Assembly (NCBI GenBank): GCA_045614225.1
Contig: JAZLCO010000055.1
Coordinates: 1-5,489 of the forward strand
Length of the DNA stretch: 5,489 bases
Reading direction: 5' to 3'
From: UBA9715 sp045614225
Lineage (GTDB): Bacteria; Actinomycetota; Coriobacteriia; Coriobacteriales; Eggerthellaceae
Shown in pieces: positions 1 through 5,362 of the stretch (the first letter of the stretch is position 1; every line of letters begins with the position of its first letter). The notes under the pieces were generated by a model. That model saw only the letters and a program-made list of their open reading frames with translations. It ran no database searches and was not told the DNA's origin. The translations under genes and the position numbers were made by a program.

Positions 1-568
1 GCGTGAACGCGATGGGGTTAGACGCCCAGATGATGATCATGTCGTCGCAGTTGTTGGGCAGGTACTTGGTGTTCGGGATGATGCCGCCCAGATCCGATAG
101 GCCAGCCAGGATGGGGCCCATGTCGATCGACGGGCCTTCAAGGCGCGTAGCGCCGAAGGCGTTGGTGAAGCGCATGGCCAGGTCGAAGTTCGTCGAGCGG
201 TCGGCGCCGGGTACGCCGCACCAGAATGTGTTCACGATGGTCGAGGCTGGGCCATATTTCTCGGCTGCCTCCAGCATCTTGGCGCCAATCTCGTCGAACG
301 CCTGATCCCAGCTGATTTCCTCCCACTGGCCGGACCCGCGTTCGCCCACTCGCTTGAGCGGATGTAGCAGACGGTCCTCCGCATAGGGAATCTTGCCGCT
401 CATGATGCCCTTGCTGCAGATGCGACACCCTGGATGCGGGCCGGGAAGCGGCGCACGCTGTGTGCGTACGATCTTCCCATCCTTGGAGTGGACTTCGAGG
501 ATGCAGTGCTCGTGGCACCCGAACCCCTGGCAGGGGTTGTACGTCACCCTCTCTTCCGAATTACCCAT
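1..568 (-). CDS. Molybdopterin-dependent oxidoreductase, DMSO reductase family (N-terminal part, cut by window edge)
   Basis: This is the N-terminal 189 codons of a large molybdenum bis-MGD enzyme; the gene continues beyond base 1. A [4Fe-4S] binding region is visible: C13-x4-C18-x3-C22, with C48 and C51 as candidates for the fourth ligand. It is followed by the usual WEEISWDQAFDEIG segment (82-95) and by IIIWASNP (178-185), which matches the hhWxxNP cofactor-binding strand of the family. The segment GPSIDMGP (145-152) lies where the metal ligand is normally found, so S147 or D149 may ligate Mo; this is inference. No Tat or Sec signal precedes the cluster, so the protein is probably cytoplasmic or exported with a partner. 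ATG 568 is chosen because AAGGGGG lies just upstream; an in-frame ATG at 589 has no good ribosome site. In Coriobacteriia such enzymes include catechol dehydroxylases and other anaerobic reductases, but the substrate cannot be read here. The gene is divergent from a LysR regulator that probably controls it. Confidence 0.9.
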   Translation of the reverse strand, partial: MGNSEERVTYNPCQGFGCHEHCILEVHSKDGKIVRTQRAPLPGPHPGCRICSKGIMSGKIPYAEDRLLHPLKRVGERGSGQWEEISWDQAFDEIGAKMLEAAEKYGPASTIVNTFWCGVPGADRSTNFDLAMRFTNAFGATRLEGPSIDMGPILAGLSDLGGIIPNTKYLPNNCDDMIIIWASNPIAFT

Positions 569-601
569 AACGCCCCCTTCTCTTGTCATGCTGGGCCGCT
601 A

Positions 602-621
602 TTGCAATCCGTGATATGCAA
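602..621. promoter_or_regulatory. Inverted repeat TTGCA-N10-TGCAA upstream of the oxidoreductase
   Basis: Two perfect 5-bp arms, TTGCA (602-606) and TGCAA (617-621), lie 34 bp upstream of the oxidoreductase start in the divergent intergenic region. The size and dyad symmetry suit a dimeric regulator, and the adjacent LysR protein is the obvious candidate. The arms are short, so chance is possible. Confidence 0.35.
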
Positions 622-677
622 ATCCTCCACCCAGCCCTGTTGGTACCCACATTAGCGAGTGCGAAATCGTAGTAAAA

Positions 678-733
678 ATCGCGATGTTCGCTTGTACCAC
701 GAAATTCGCAATAGCTCCCACGGGAATCGCGAT
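678..733. promoter_or_regulatory. Iterated TCGCRAT motif, candidate LysR binding region
   Basis: TCGCRAT occurs three times in 55 bp: 679-685 (TCGCGAT), 706-712 (TCGCAAT) and 727-733 (TCGCGAT). The first and third lie in the palindrome ATCGCGAT. The second and third sit in a longer direct repeat, CGCAATAGC at 707-715 and CGCGATAGC at 728-736, exactly 21 bp apart, about two helical turns. The cluster lies between the two divergent genes and just upstream of the presumed lysR promoter. It fits a multi-site operator for the LysR protein serving both activation of the oxidoreductase and autoregulation. The binding protein is inferred. Confidence 0.4.
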
Positions 734-762
734 AGCGCAACGACCTGCGGGAAGCTTGAGTT

Positions 763-771
763 TGCTAAACT
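763..771 (+). promoter_or_regulatory. Probable extended -10 promoter of the LysR gene
   Basis: TG-C-TAAACT forms an extended -10 element whose start point would fall near 778, leaving a short leader of about 23 bases to ATG 801. No good -35 is seen 16-18 bp upstream. That is tolerated by extended -10 promoters and fits a regulator-dependent or weak promoter. Confidence 0.4.
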
Positions 772-800
772 GGTTTTCATACCGGCACGAGGGGGTTGGG

Positions 801-1715
801 ATGGACATCGAGCTGATGCGCGAGTTCGTCGTGTTCTCGCGTTACCTGAACTTCAGCAAGGCAGCGGGAAAGCTGAACTTGGCGCAACCCACGTTGAGCA
901 GCCATGTGGCTGCCATGGAAAAGGAGCTTGGTTTCGACCTGGTGCAGCGAGGCAAACGGCTGCGCTTGACGCCTGCAGGAAAGCGATTCTGCGCCGACGC
1001 GGAGCGCATCGTCAAGGATTACACCCGGGCGGTCGAGAACTGCAAAGCCGTCGCCACCCAGAAAGCCGGCAGCCTCGTGTTCGAGAAACCGATACACCAA
1101 GGCGGGATCGACCGCGAATTCGATCTGGCGCTCCTGCGCTTCCAAGAGGCAAACCCCACCATCGCCGTGCGCAAGCAGGCCACACAAGACCGTACCATCC
1201 ACGAAATACTGGAGGAAGGCATCGCGGATGTAGCCTTCGTGTTCAACGATTCGATCGAGCTTTATGACCAACCGTTGGCCGCGCGAGTCGATTGCGTGCC
1301 CGCACCTGATTGTGAACGAGGCCCCTACTATCTTTGGCTCGACAACTCGCATCCGCTGGCAAATCACGACAGCGTGAACGTCACCGACATCGGCGGCTGC
1401 CGCTTCCTCATCCCGTCCTCGATTCGCTACCAGAGTCTCGAGACGCTCGCGCAGGTTGGCGTCGGGCTGACGGGAGTCCCCGTAACCTGCTCGTTTTGGC
1501 CGGGCTCGTACGAGGAATGCATTCTGAACATCCGCCCCGACGAGACGATGATCGTGAACACCGACGACTTGCGCGAACCCGCGTACTCACTCGTGCCGAA
1601 CCGTTGCCATGTGCGCCTTTGCGGCATCGAGGAGCTCATCAAGCCGAGCTTCGTCTTCCTGAAGGACAACGACAACCCGGCGCTCAAAGCGTTCGTGGAT
1701 TTCCTGGCGTCTTAA
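801..1715 (+). CDS. LysR-family transcriptional regulator
   Basis: This 304-residue protein has the normal length and build of a LysR-type regulator. Residues 1-60 form the N-terminal winged helix-turn-helix: MREFVVFSRYLNFSKAA (6-22), LAQPTLSSHVAAMEKELG (27-44) with the recognition helix, and L-T-P-A-G at 56-60. A linker helix and an effector-binding domain fill residues 90-304; that half is divergent and its ligand cannot be predicted. ATG 801 is preferred: GAGGGGG precedes it closely and the HTH begins within ten residues. The reading frame is open from 684, but that extension runs through the presumed promoter and operator. The gene is divergent from the molybdoenzyme gene, the usual arrangement for a LysR protein that regulates its neighbour and itself. 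Its 3' end converges on the radical SAM gene, with a hairpin repeat between the two stop codons. Confidence 0.93.
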   Translation: MDIELMREFVVFSRYLNFSKAAGKLNLAQPTLSSHVAAMEKELGFDLVQRGKRLRLTPAGKRFCADAERIVKDYTRAVENCKAVATQKAGSLVFEKPIHQGGIDREFDLALLRFQEANPTIAVRKQATQDRTIHEILEEGIADVAFVFNDSIELYDQPLAARVDCVPAPDCERGPYYLWLDNSHPLANHDSVNVTDIGGCRFLIPSSIRYQSLETLAQVGVGLTGVPVTCSFWPGSYEECILNIRPDETMIVNTDDLREPAYSLVPNRCHVRLCGIEELIKPSFVFLKDNDNPALKAFVDFLAS

Positions 1716-1721
1716 CGACAC

Positions 1722-1745
1722 ACGACAAGACAGGCGGTTTGTCGT
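1722..1745. repeat. Dispersed hairpin repeat, copy 1 (between convergent genes)
   Basis: Perfect 7-bp arms ACGACAA (1722-1728) and TTGTCGT (1739-1745) enclose a 10-base loop. Read on the minus strand the core is GACAAACCGCCTGTC followed by TTGTCG, which matches copies near 4294-4317 and 5337-5360. It fills the 30-bp gap between the stop codons of the LysR and radical SAM genes, so it may act as a terminator in both directions, although neither side has a T-tract. The 14-mer GCGGTTTGTCGTCT (1734-1747), repeated identically at 4308-4321, runs into the radical SAM stop codon. Confidence 0.75.
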
Positions 1746-2654
1746 CTAGCAGCAAGTTCTTCTGTTGCGCAGTTGCTCCTTGCGGGTCGACTTCCGCACC
1801 TCCTCGTGGTAGAAGTAGTTGCAGATGACGGGCGGCTGGCCGAAATCGGAACGATGCTGCTCGCCATCATCGCGCAAGTAGGTCATGCCCTGCCTTTCGG
1901 CGTACGCGCGAACTTCCTGGTCGAGCTCCGTCCAGTAGTCGCGGCTCTTCTTCGCGTAGATCTCGCGGTAGAGGCTGTCCAGCTCCGGGTGGTTCTCGTG
2001 CACCCACTCCAGGATGCGCGGTCGGTAGTCTCCGCGCAGGTTCAGGTTCTCCAGCCACACGAGGTTGCACTGCCCCTTCGCGCGCTCGATGATCTCCACG
2101 ACGTCGGTGATTCCAGGAAATATCGGCGAGATGAAGCAGGTGGTCTGCACGCCCGCCTCGTAGAACTGGCGCATGGCATCCAAGCGCCTCTCTATGCTCG
2201 CGCCCCGGTCCATGGCGCGGCGGAAACCCTCGTCGAGCGTGTTGATCGACCACGACACGTGCGCGCCTGGGAAGCTCTTGATGAGGTCGAGGTCGCGCAG
2301 GATCAGGTCGCTCTTGGTGGATATGCTCACCGTGCAGCCGCTTCCCGCCAGCTGCTCCAGCACGGCGCGCGTGCGGCCGTACTTCTTCTCGATGGGTTGG
2401 TAGGGGTCGGTCACCGAGCTCAGGAACATCTCCTTGCCGGCGTAGCGCTCTGGGCGCTTTATCTCAGGCCACAGCTTCACGTCGACGAAGCTCCCCCAAG
2501 GCTCGGGATGGTTGGTGAAGCGCTTCATGAAGCTCGCGTAGCAGTACTTGCAGGCGTGCGTGCAGCCCACGTAGGGGTTCACGGCGTAGTCTGACACCGG
2601 CAGGTTCGTCTTGGTGAGGATGCTCTTGACTTCGATTTCCTTAATAGCAGGCAT
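1746..2654 (-). CDS. SPL-like radical SAM protein (COG1533 type), third gene of the hipBA operon
   Basis: This 302-residue radical SAM enzyme is of the spore photolyase-like (SplB/COG1533) type. The cluster motif is CTHACKYC with C31, C35 and C38, giving C-x3-C-x2-C and then Y39, preceded by the family signature YAVNPYVG (23-30). FLSSVTDPYQPIEKKY (77-92), SISTKSDLILRDLDLI (110-125) and SWSINTLDE (134-142) are the usual barrel segments. It should bind [4Fe-4S] and SAM and form a 5'-deoxyadenosyl radical; the substrate is unknown. From memory it closely resembles the proteins called radical SAM mobile pair protein B, but no partner A gene is present here. ATG 2654 has AAGGGG about 8 bases upstream. 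The gap from hipA is only 24 bp, so cotranscription is likely. The C-terminus is basic and ends in Cys-Cys next to a hairpin repeat. Family assignment is firm; biological role is open. Confidence 0.93.
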   Translation of the reverse strand: MPAIKEIEVKSILTKTNLPVSDYAVNPYVGCTHACKYCYASFMKRFTNHPEPWGSFVDVKLWPEIKRPERYAGKEMFLSSVTDPYQPIEKKYGRTRAVLEQLAGSGCTVSISTKSDLILRDLDLIKSFPGAHVSWSINTLDEGFRRAMDRGASIERRLDAMRQFYEAGVQTTCFISPIFPGITDVVEIIERAKGQCNLVWLENLNLRGDYRPRILEWVHENHPELDSLYREIYAKKSRDYWTELDQEVRAYAERQGMTYLRDDGEQHRSDFGQPPVICNYFYHEEVRKSTRKEQLRNRRTCC

Positions 2655-2678
2655 GTTCCAATCCCCTTGTCATCGGCT

Positions 2679-3908
2679 CTATCGCACTTCGCGCAATCTC
2701 TCGACAGCAGCATCGAAGCAACTTGCCATGTAGTCGATGGACGCCTTCGAGATGCCGTTTGTGGATGCGGCCTTGTGCCAACCCTGCAGCGTTCGCGCCA
2801 TGTCGTGAGCCTGCGAAACCGCTTGCGCGTGGTTTAGCCGGTACCACTCGCATGCCGCGATGGCGACTTCAGGCAACGCCTCGTCATTGTCGTAGTCGAT
2901 GGCGCTGCGTAAAAACTTCGAGCTGTCCCCCGGCGTCGGGTTCACGTCAAACGCTGGCGATAGGCGCCAACCTTCCTTGTCGCGGAGGAAGCCGTGGTTG
3001 CGCATGTGATCATCGGTATTGCCCACCGCACAGCTGAACAGCACACGCTGCCACAGCTCCTGGATGTCGGCTTCGGGGCTGCTCCCCTCCTCTTCCAGAA
3101 AAGAAACGAGGTCGAGGTACGAATAACGTCCACCATCGTCTCCCTGCACAGCGGTCAGTCCGCTCAAGTACGAGACGCGCCGGTCGCCCTTCCGGTCGAA
3201 TCGAGCGAGCAGCAAAACGGAGCGGCCGCCAACGCGCAGAAGCCTGGTTTTGGGAACGCGGATTCCGCATCGCTCGGCCAAGTCGAGAGCGGTCTTCTCC
3301 CAAGCACACACGTCCTGCGCGGGAAGCTCGTCGGCCTTCGGGAACTTAGCTATGTTCAACGACCCGTGCTCATCAATCACCGACGCCTTGGGTCGGGCAC
3401 CTCCCAGGCTCGAGCCAGCCGCCACGAGATCGCCCACATCAGCGTCGAGATCTTCCGCGGCGCGGTCAGCTGCAGACAACAATTCGGGAATGCGAACTTC
3501 GCGAGGCACTCCGTCCGCGATGCCGGCTATCGGAACGCCCTCAGCCCAAAAGCGCAGCGCTCCCTGGCGAGCCTCGTCGGCAACACCGGCCAGGTAATCC
3601 ACCTCGAGCAATGCGCGCATAGCGCGCCTTTCCGACCTAGCAGAGCGACGCTCGGCCCTCAACATGAGGTTTCGGCCCCATCGGTCAGGCATGCAGTCCT
3701 CGAAGACGCGAAACATCGACTCGCCTGCAGTATGCAGGGAGGCATCGGACAGCGGCATGTCGGGCGCCAGGGGGAAAGCACGGTGATCTGCAAGATAACC
3801 AGCATCGTAACGGAAGCTGGCCGACTCGATGCCACGTCTAGCATGGGCGTAAAGGATGCCAGCGAGGACATCCTCGCCGTCGATCTGCACAGTGACGTTG
3901 AGTTCCAT
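2679..3908 (-). CDS. hipA: HipA-like serine/threonine kinase toxin
   Basis: This 409-residue protein has the HipA architecture. An N-terminal subdomain (about 1-110) contains PLAPDMPLSD (46-55) and FEDCMPDRWGR (69-79). The kinase core follows: GSSLGGARPKA (165-175), where S167 corresponds to the autophosphorylated Ser150 of E. coli HipA; LNIAKFP with ATP-binding K188; GNTDDHMRNHGF (296-307) with catalytic D299 and N304; and SPAFDV (317-322) with Mg-binding D321. All key residues are present, so the kinase looks active. E. coli HipA phosphorylates GltX and promotes growth arrest and persistence; other HipA proteins have other targets, so the target here is not assigned. ATG 3908 is preferred because AGGAGG lies 5 bases upstream; the in-frame GTG at 3911 would leave only 2 bases. 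Its first base overlaps the last base of the hipB stop codon (TGATG), indicating translational coupling. A radical SAM gene follows 24 bp downstream. Confidence 0.95.
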   Translation of the reverse strand: MELNVTVQIDGEDVLAGILYAHARRGIESASFRYDAGYLADHRAFPLAPDMPLSDASLHTAGESMFRVFEDCMPDRWGRNLMLRAERRSARSERRAMRALLEVDYLAGVADEARQGALRFWAEGVPIAGIADGVPREVRIPELLSAADRAAEDLDADVGDLVAAGSSLGGARPKASVIDEHGSLNIAKFPKADELPAQDVCAWEKTALDLAERCGIRVPKTRLLRVGGRSVLLLARFDRKGDRRVSYLSGLTAVQGDDGGRYSYLDLVSFLEEEGSSPEADIQELWQRVLFSCAVGNTDDHMRNHGFLRDKEGWRLSPAFDVNPTPGDSSKFLRSAIDYDNDEALPEVAIAACEWYRLNHAQAVSQAHDMARTLQGWHKAASTNGISKASIDYMASCFDAAVERLREVR

Positions 3909-4207
3909 CACCGCCTCCTCACGCGCTGCGGCGTGTCCTCGTCGGCGCGCAACCGACCCTCAGGCGTGTTCAGGGGATCGGTGCCTGCGACAACCGAATC
4001 CAGGATGCCCAGGATGCGCGCAATCCGGAGGAAATTCTCGAAGCTGCCGCACCCCTCGTTGAGCAGGGCACGCACAGTCGGCACCGAAATGTTCGCGCGT
4101 TCGGCGAGCAGGCCCACAGTAATGCGCTGCTGTCTGCGAGCGAGATCGAGATTGTGGGATACGTCCCGCATCGCCCGCGCAACCGGTATGGGAGTCTTTC
4201 CTGACAT
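3908..4207 (-). CDS. hipB: HipB-like XRE-family antitoxin and operon repressor
   Basis: This 99-residue protein has a helix-turn-helix of the XRE/Cro-CI type at about residues 18-70: LDLARRQQRITVGLLAERA (20-38), recognition helix SVPTVRALLN (41-50), then SFENFLRIARILGIL (55-69). By analogy with characterised HipBA modules it should bind and restrain the HipA kinase and repress its own promoter; this is inferred from position and fold. The C-terminal 25 residues are polar and charged. ATG 4207 has AGGA 5 bases upstream. That ribosome site abuts the left arm of the inverted repeat in the promoter region, so a bound repressor would cover the leader. The end of the gene, GTGAGGAGGCGGTGA, supplies the ribosome site for hipA. 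Confidence 0.9.
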   Translation of the reverse strand: MSGKTPIPVARAMRDVSHNLDLARRQQRITVGLLAERANISVPTVRALLNEGCGSFENFLRIARILGILDSVVAGTDPLNTPEGRLRADEDTPQRVRRR

Positions 4208-4215
4208 GGCTATCC

Positions 4216-4270
4216 TAACAGTAATAATATTTTCTTAATTATTTTTTTATAGCAAATATTATTACTGTTA
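4216..4270. repeat. Perfect 17-bp inverted repeat around the hipBA promoter (probable HipB operator)
   Basis: TAACAGTAATAATATTT at 4216-4232 is the exact reverse complement of 4254-4270; the spacer is 21 bp (4233-4253). The right arm fills the interval between the -35 and -10 elements of the hipB promoter, and the left arm covers the leader up to the ribosome site. This is a natural double operator for a dimeric XRE repressor, possibly bridging the two sites. It does not show the TATCC-N8-GGATA operator of E. coli hipBA. Confidence 0.8.
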
Positions 4271-4274
4271 TCAA
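4246..4274 (-). promoter_or_regulatory. Sigma70-type promoter of the hipB-hipA-radical SAM operon
   Basis: On the minus strand TTGATA (4274-4269) is followed after 17 bp by TATAAA (4251-4246), and a TG one base upstream of the -10 makes it an extended -10. The start point would be near 4239, giving a leader of about 31 bases. It lies in a 66-bp stretch (4211-4276) with only 12 G or C bases, in sharp contrast with the GC-rich surroundings. This should be a strong promoter when not repressed. Confidence 0.75.
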
Positions 4275-4293
4275 CCTTCCATTTGATGAAGGA

Positions 4294-4322
4294 CCACAAG
4301 GAGACGAGCGGTTTGTCGTCTC
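4294..4322. repeat. Dispersed hairpin repeat, copy 2 (between fic and hipB)
   Basis: GAGACGA (4301-4307) and TCGTCTC (4316-4322) form perfect 7-bp arms around an 8-base loop. On the minus strand 4317-4294 reads GACAAACCGCTCG, TCTCC, TTGTGG, matching copy 3 at 19 of 24 positions. It shares the exact 14-mer GCGGTTTGTCGTCT with copy 1. It lies 45 bp downstream of the fic stop and about 95 bp upstream of hipB, so it may end fic transcription. No T-tract follows the stem. Confidence 0.75.
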
Positions 4323-4367
4323 GCATGTCCCCCATCGTAGCTGCCTCGCATACGCCGAACGGCAGGC

Positions 4368-5246
4368 TCATCGCTTCTTCAGGGCGTTTTCCGGATCCAC
4401 GTTCCTCAGGAGGGACGGGTTGTCGAAGAGGCTCGTGCACAGCAGCTCTTCCCGTGATAGCTCGTTTTCGGCAAGCCCGAGGGCATTCTCGTAGAACGCG
4501 ACGAGGAAGCGGTCGTCAGGGAAGATTCCTGCCGCGGCATTCCGGTACATGGCGCGCACGAGCGCATCCCGGAAATAGCGGGCGTTCTTCTCGAAGGGCT
4601 CATTTGCAACATCGAATCCAAGATGGTTCAGATAGAGCTCGGAAAATACAGCCACCGTACGGGTGTTGCCCTCGTAGAAGGAATGGATTTGCCGCAGGAA
4701 CGCGATCGTATGGCAAAAGCTCCGAAGCTCGTCGTTCCCGAACGCGCCGTACGCCTTTGCCGCCTCCGAGGCGAAAGCGCCCTGAAGCGACATGTCATAC
4801 GTCAGGGGATCCGCATAGAGGACGCTGTCGCCGTTGAGGATCTCCTCCTGCTTGACCATGCGCTCCGACTTGAATTCGCCGGGATGGTACACAGCGGGGT
4901 CGAGATCTTGGAAGAGGTAGCCATGGATGCGCGCCAGCATCTCGGGCGACAGATAGAAGGCACCACGCGCCAGCAGCTCCGCGATTCGCTGGCTCACCAG
5001 GTCGGCTTCGGCGGAATCGCCGTGCTCGCCGGATTCGTGGTACGAGCGCACAAGAGAGCCCACCTCGGAGAGGCTCCTATCGCCCGAGATGTAGGCATGG
5101 GCGTTCTCGCGCAGGTAGTCGGACACGGTCAGCCCGTCGACGTCCTGCAGCCCGATGGCAACTGCCCAGTAATGTCTACGTTGGGCCTCGGAAGCGTGCT
5201 CTGAGGCTGGCTCGTACCCGAAATCGTCATAGCTGTCGGCAGACAT
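4368..5246 (-). CDS. Fic-domain protein with fused antitoxin-like N-terminal region
   Basis: This 292-residue Fic family protein is probably an AMP transferase acting on a cytoplasmic protein. The catalytic loop is HSFYEGNTR (188-196): H188, F190, E192, G193, N194 and R196 of the HxFx(D/E)GNxR motif are present; the usual Pro is Ser and the second Gly is Thr. The Fic core starts near SPEMLARIHGYLFQDL (100-115), with the flap region EEILNGDSVLY (134-144) and a terminal helix set ending in ALVRAMY (228-234). Residues 26-70 (YWAVAIGLQDVDGL, then YISGDRSLSE) resemble VbhA-type antitoxin helices fused in cis. The inhibitory S/T-x3-E-G motif would read L33-x3-D37-G38, a degenerate form. ATG 5246 has GGAAAA about 7 bases upstream; the frame stays open to 5465 but that part covers a hairpin and low-complexity DNA. 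The family call is firm; its target and whether it is a toxin are inferred. Confidence 0.92.
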   Translation of the reverse strand: MSADSYDDFGYEPASEHASEAQRRHYWAVAIGLQDVDGLTVSDYLRENAHAYISGDRSLSEVGSLVRSYHESGEHGDSAEADLVSQRIAELLARGAFYLSPEMLARIHGYLFQDLDPAVYHPGEFKSERMVKQEEILNGDSVLYADPLTYDMSLQGAFASEAAKAYGAFGNDELRSFCHTIAFLRQIHSFYEGNTRTVAVFSELYLNHLGFDVANEPFEKNARYFRDALVRAMYRNAAAGIFPDDRFLVAFYENALGLAENELSREELLCTSLFDNPSLLRNVDPENALKKR

Positions 5247-5281
5247 CGCGCTTTTCCATTCTCGCGTGCTGGTTTGCACCC

Positions 5282-5287
5282 ATTGTA
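5282..5287 (-). promoter_or_regulatory. Possible -10 element of the fic gene
   Basis: TACAAT on the minus strand would give a start point near 5275 and a leader of about 29 bases before ATG 5246. The -35 region is not recognisable, so this call rests on the -10 and its position alone. Confidence 0.35.
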
Positions 5288-5333
5288 CATCGCGCTCGGT
5301 CAGCCGTGCTCTGGGGGAATCCGAACAACAAAC

Positions 5334-5362
5334 GGCGACAAACCACCTGCCTCCTTGTCGCC
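5334..5362. repeat. Dispersed hairpin repeat, copy 3 (upstream of fic, opposite orientation)
   Basis: GGCGACAA (5334-5341) and TTGTCGCC (5355-5362) are perfect 8-bp arms around a 13-base loop, the most stable of the three copies. The core 5337-5360 reads on the plus strand, opposite to copies 1 and 2, so copies 2 and 3 flank fic as an inverted pair. Confidence 0.75.

Noticed and set aside
138..518. Minus-strand frame overlapping the molybdoenzyme gene
   Set aside because: It is in another frame from the Cys-cluster protein and has no motif or ribosome site.
684..800. Longer N-terminus for the LysR protein starting at ATG 684
   Set aside because: It lacks a ribosome site, adds 39 residues before the canonical HTH start, and runs through the presumed promoter and operator motifs.
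1773..2594. Long plus-strand open frame opposite the radical SAM gene
   Set aside because: Its product is low-complexity (Val/Ala/Arg/Leu-rich) and mirrors the codon pattern of the minus-strand gene, which has clear family motifs.
1746..2654. Genuine spore photolyase (SplB) function
   Set aside because: Only the broad SPL-like radical SAM family is supported; no spore-former context and no specific evidence for DNA lesion repair.
3909..3911. GTG 3911 as the hipA start
   Set aside because: AGGAGG would be only 2 bases away; ATG 3908 has a 5-base spacing and the TGATG coupling.
2994..4238. Long plus-strand open frame opposite hipA and hipB
   Set aside because: It is a high-GC shadow without recognisable motifs; both minus-strand genes are convincing.
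4233..4253. T-rich spacer as a rho-independent terminator with the 17-bp arms as stem
   Set aside because: The T-tract lies in the loop rather than after a stem, and the sequence is better explained as a promoter framed by operator arms.
1722..5362. The three repeats as a CRISPR array
   Set aside because: The copies are kilobases apart, in mixed orientation and with genes between them; there is no regular spacer.
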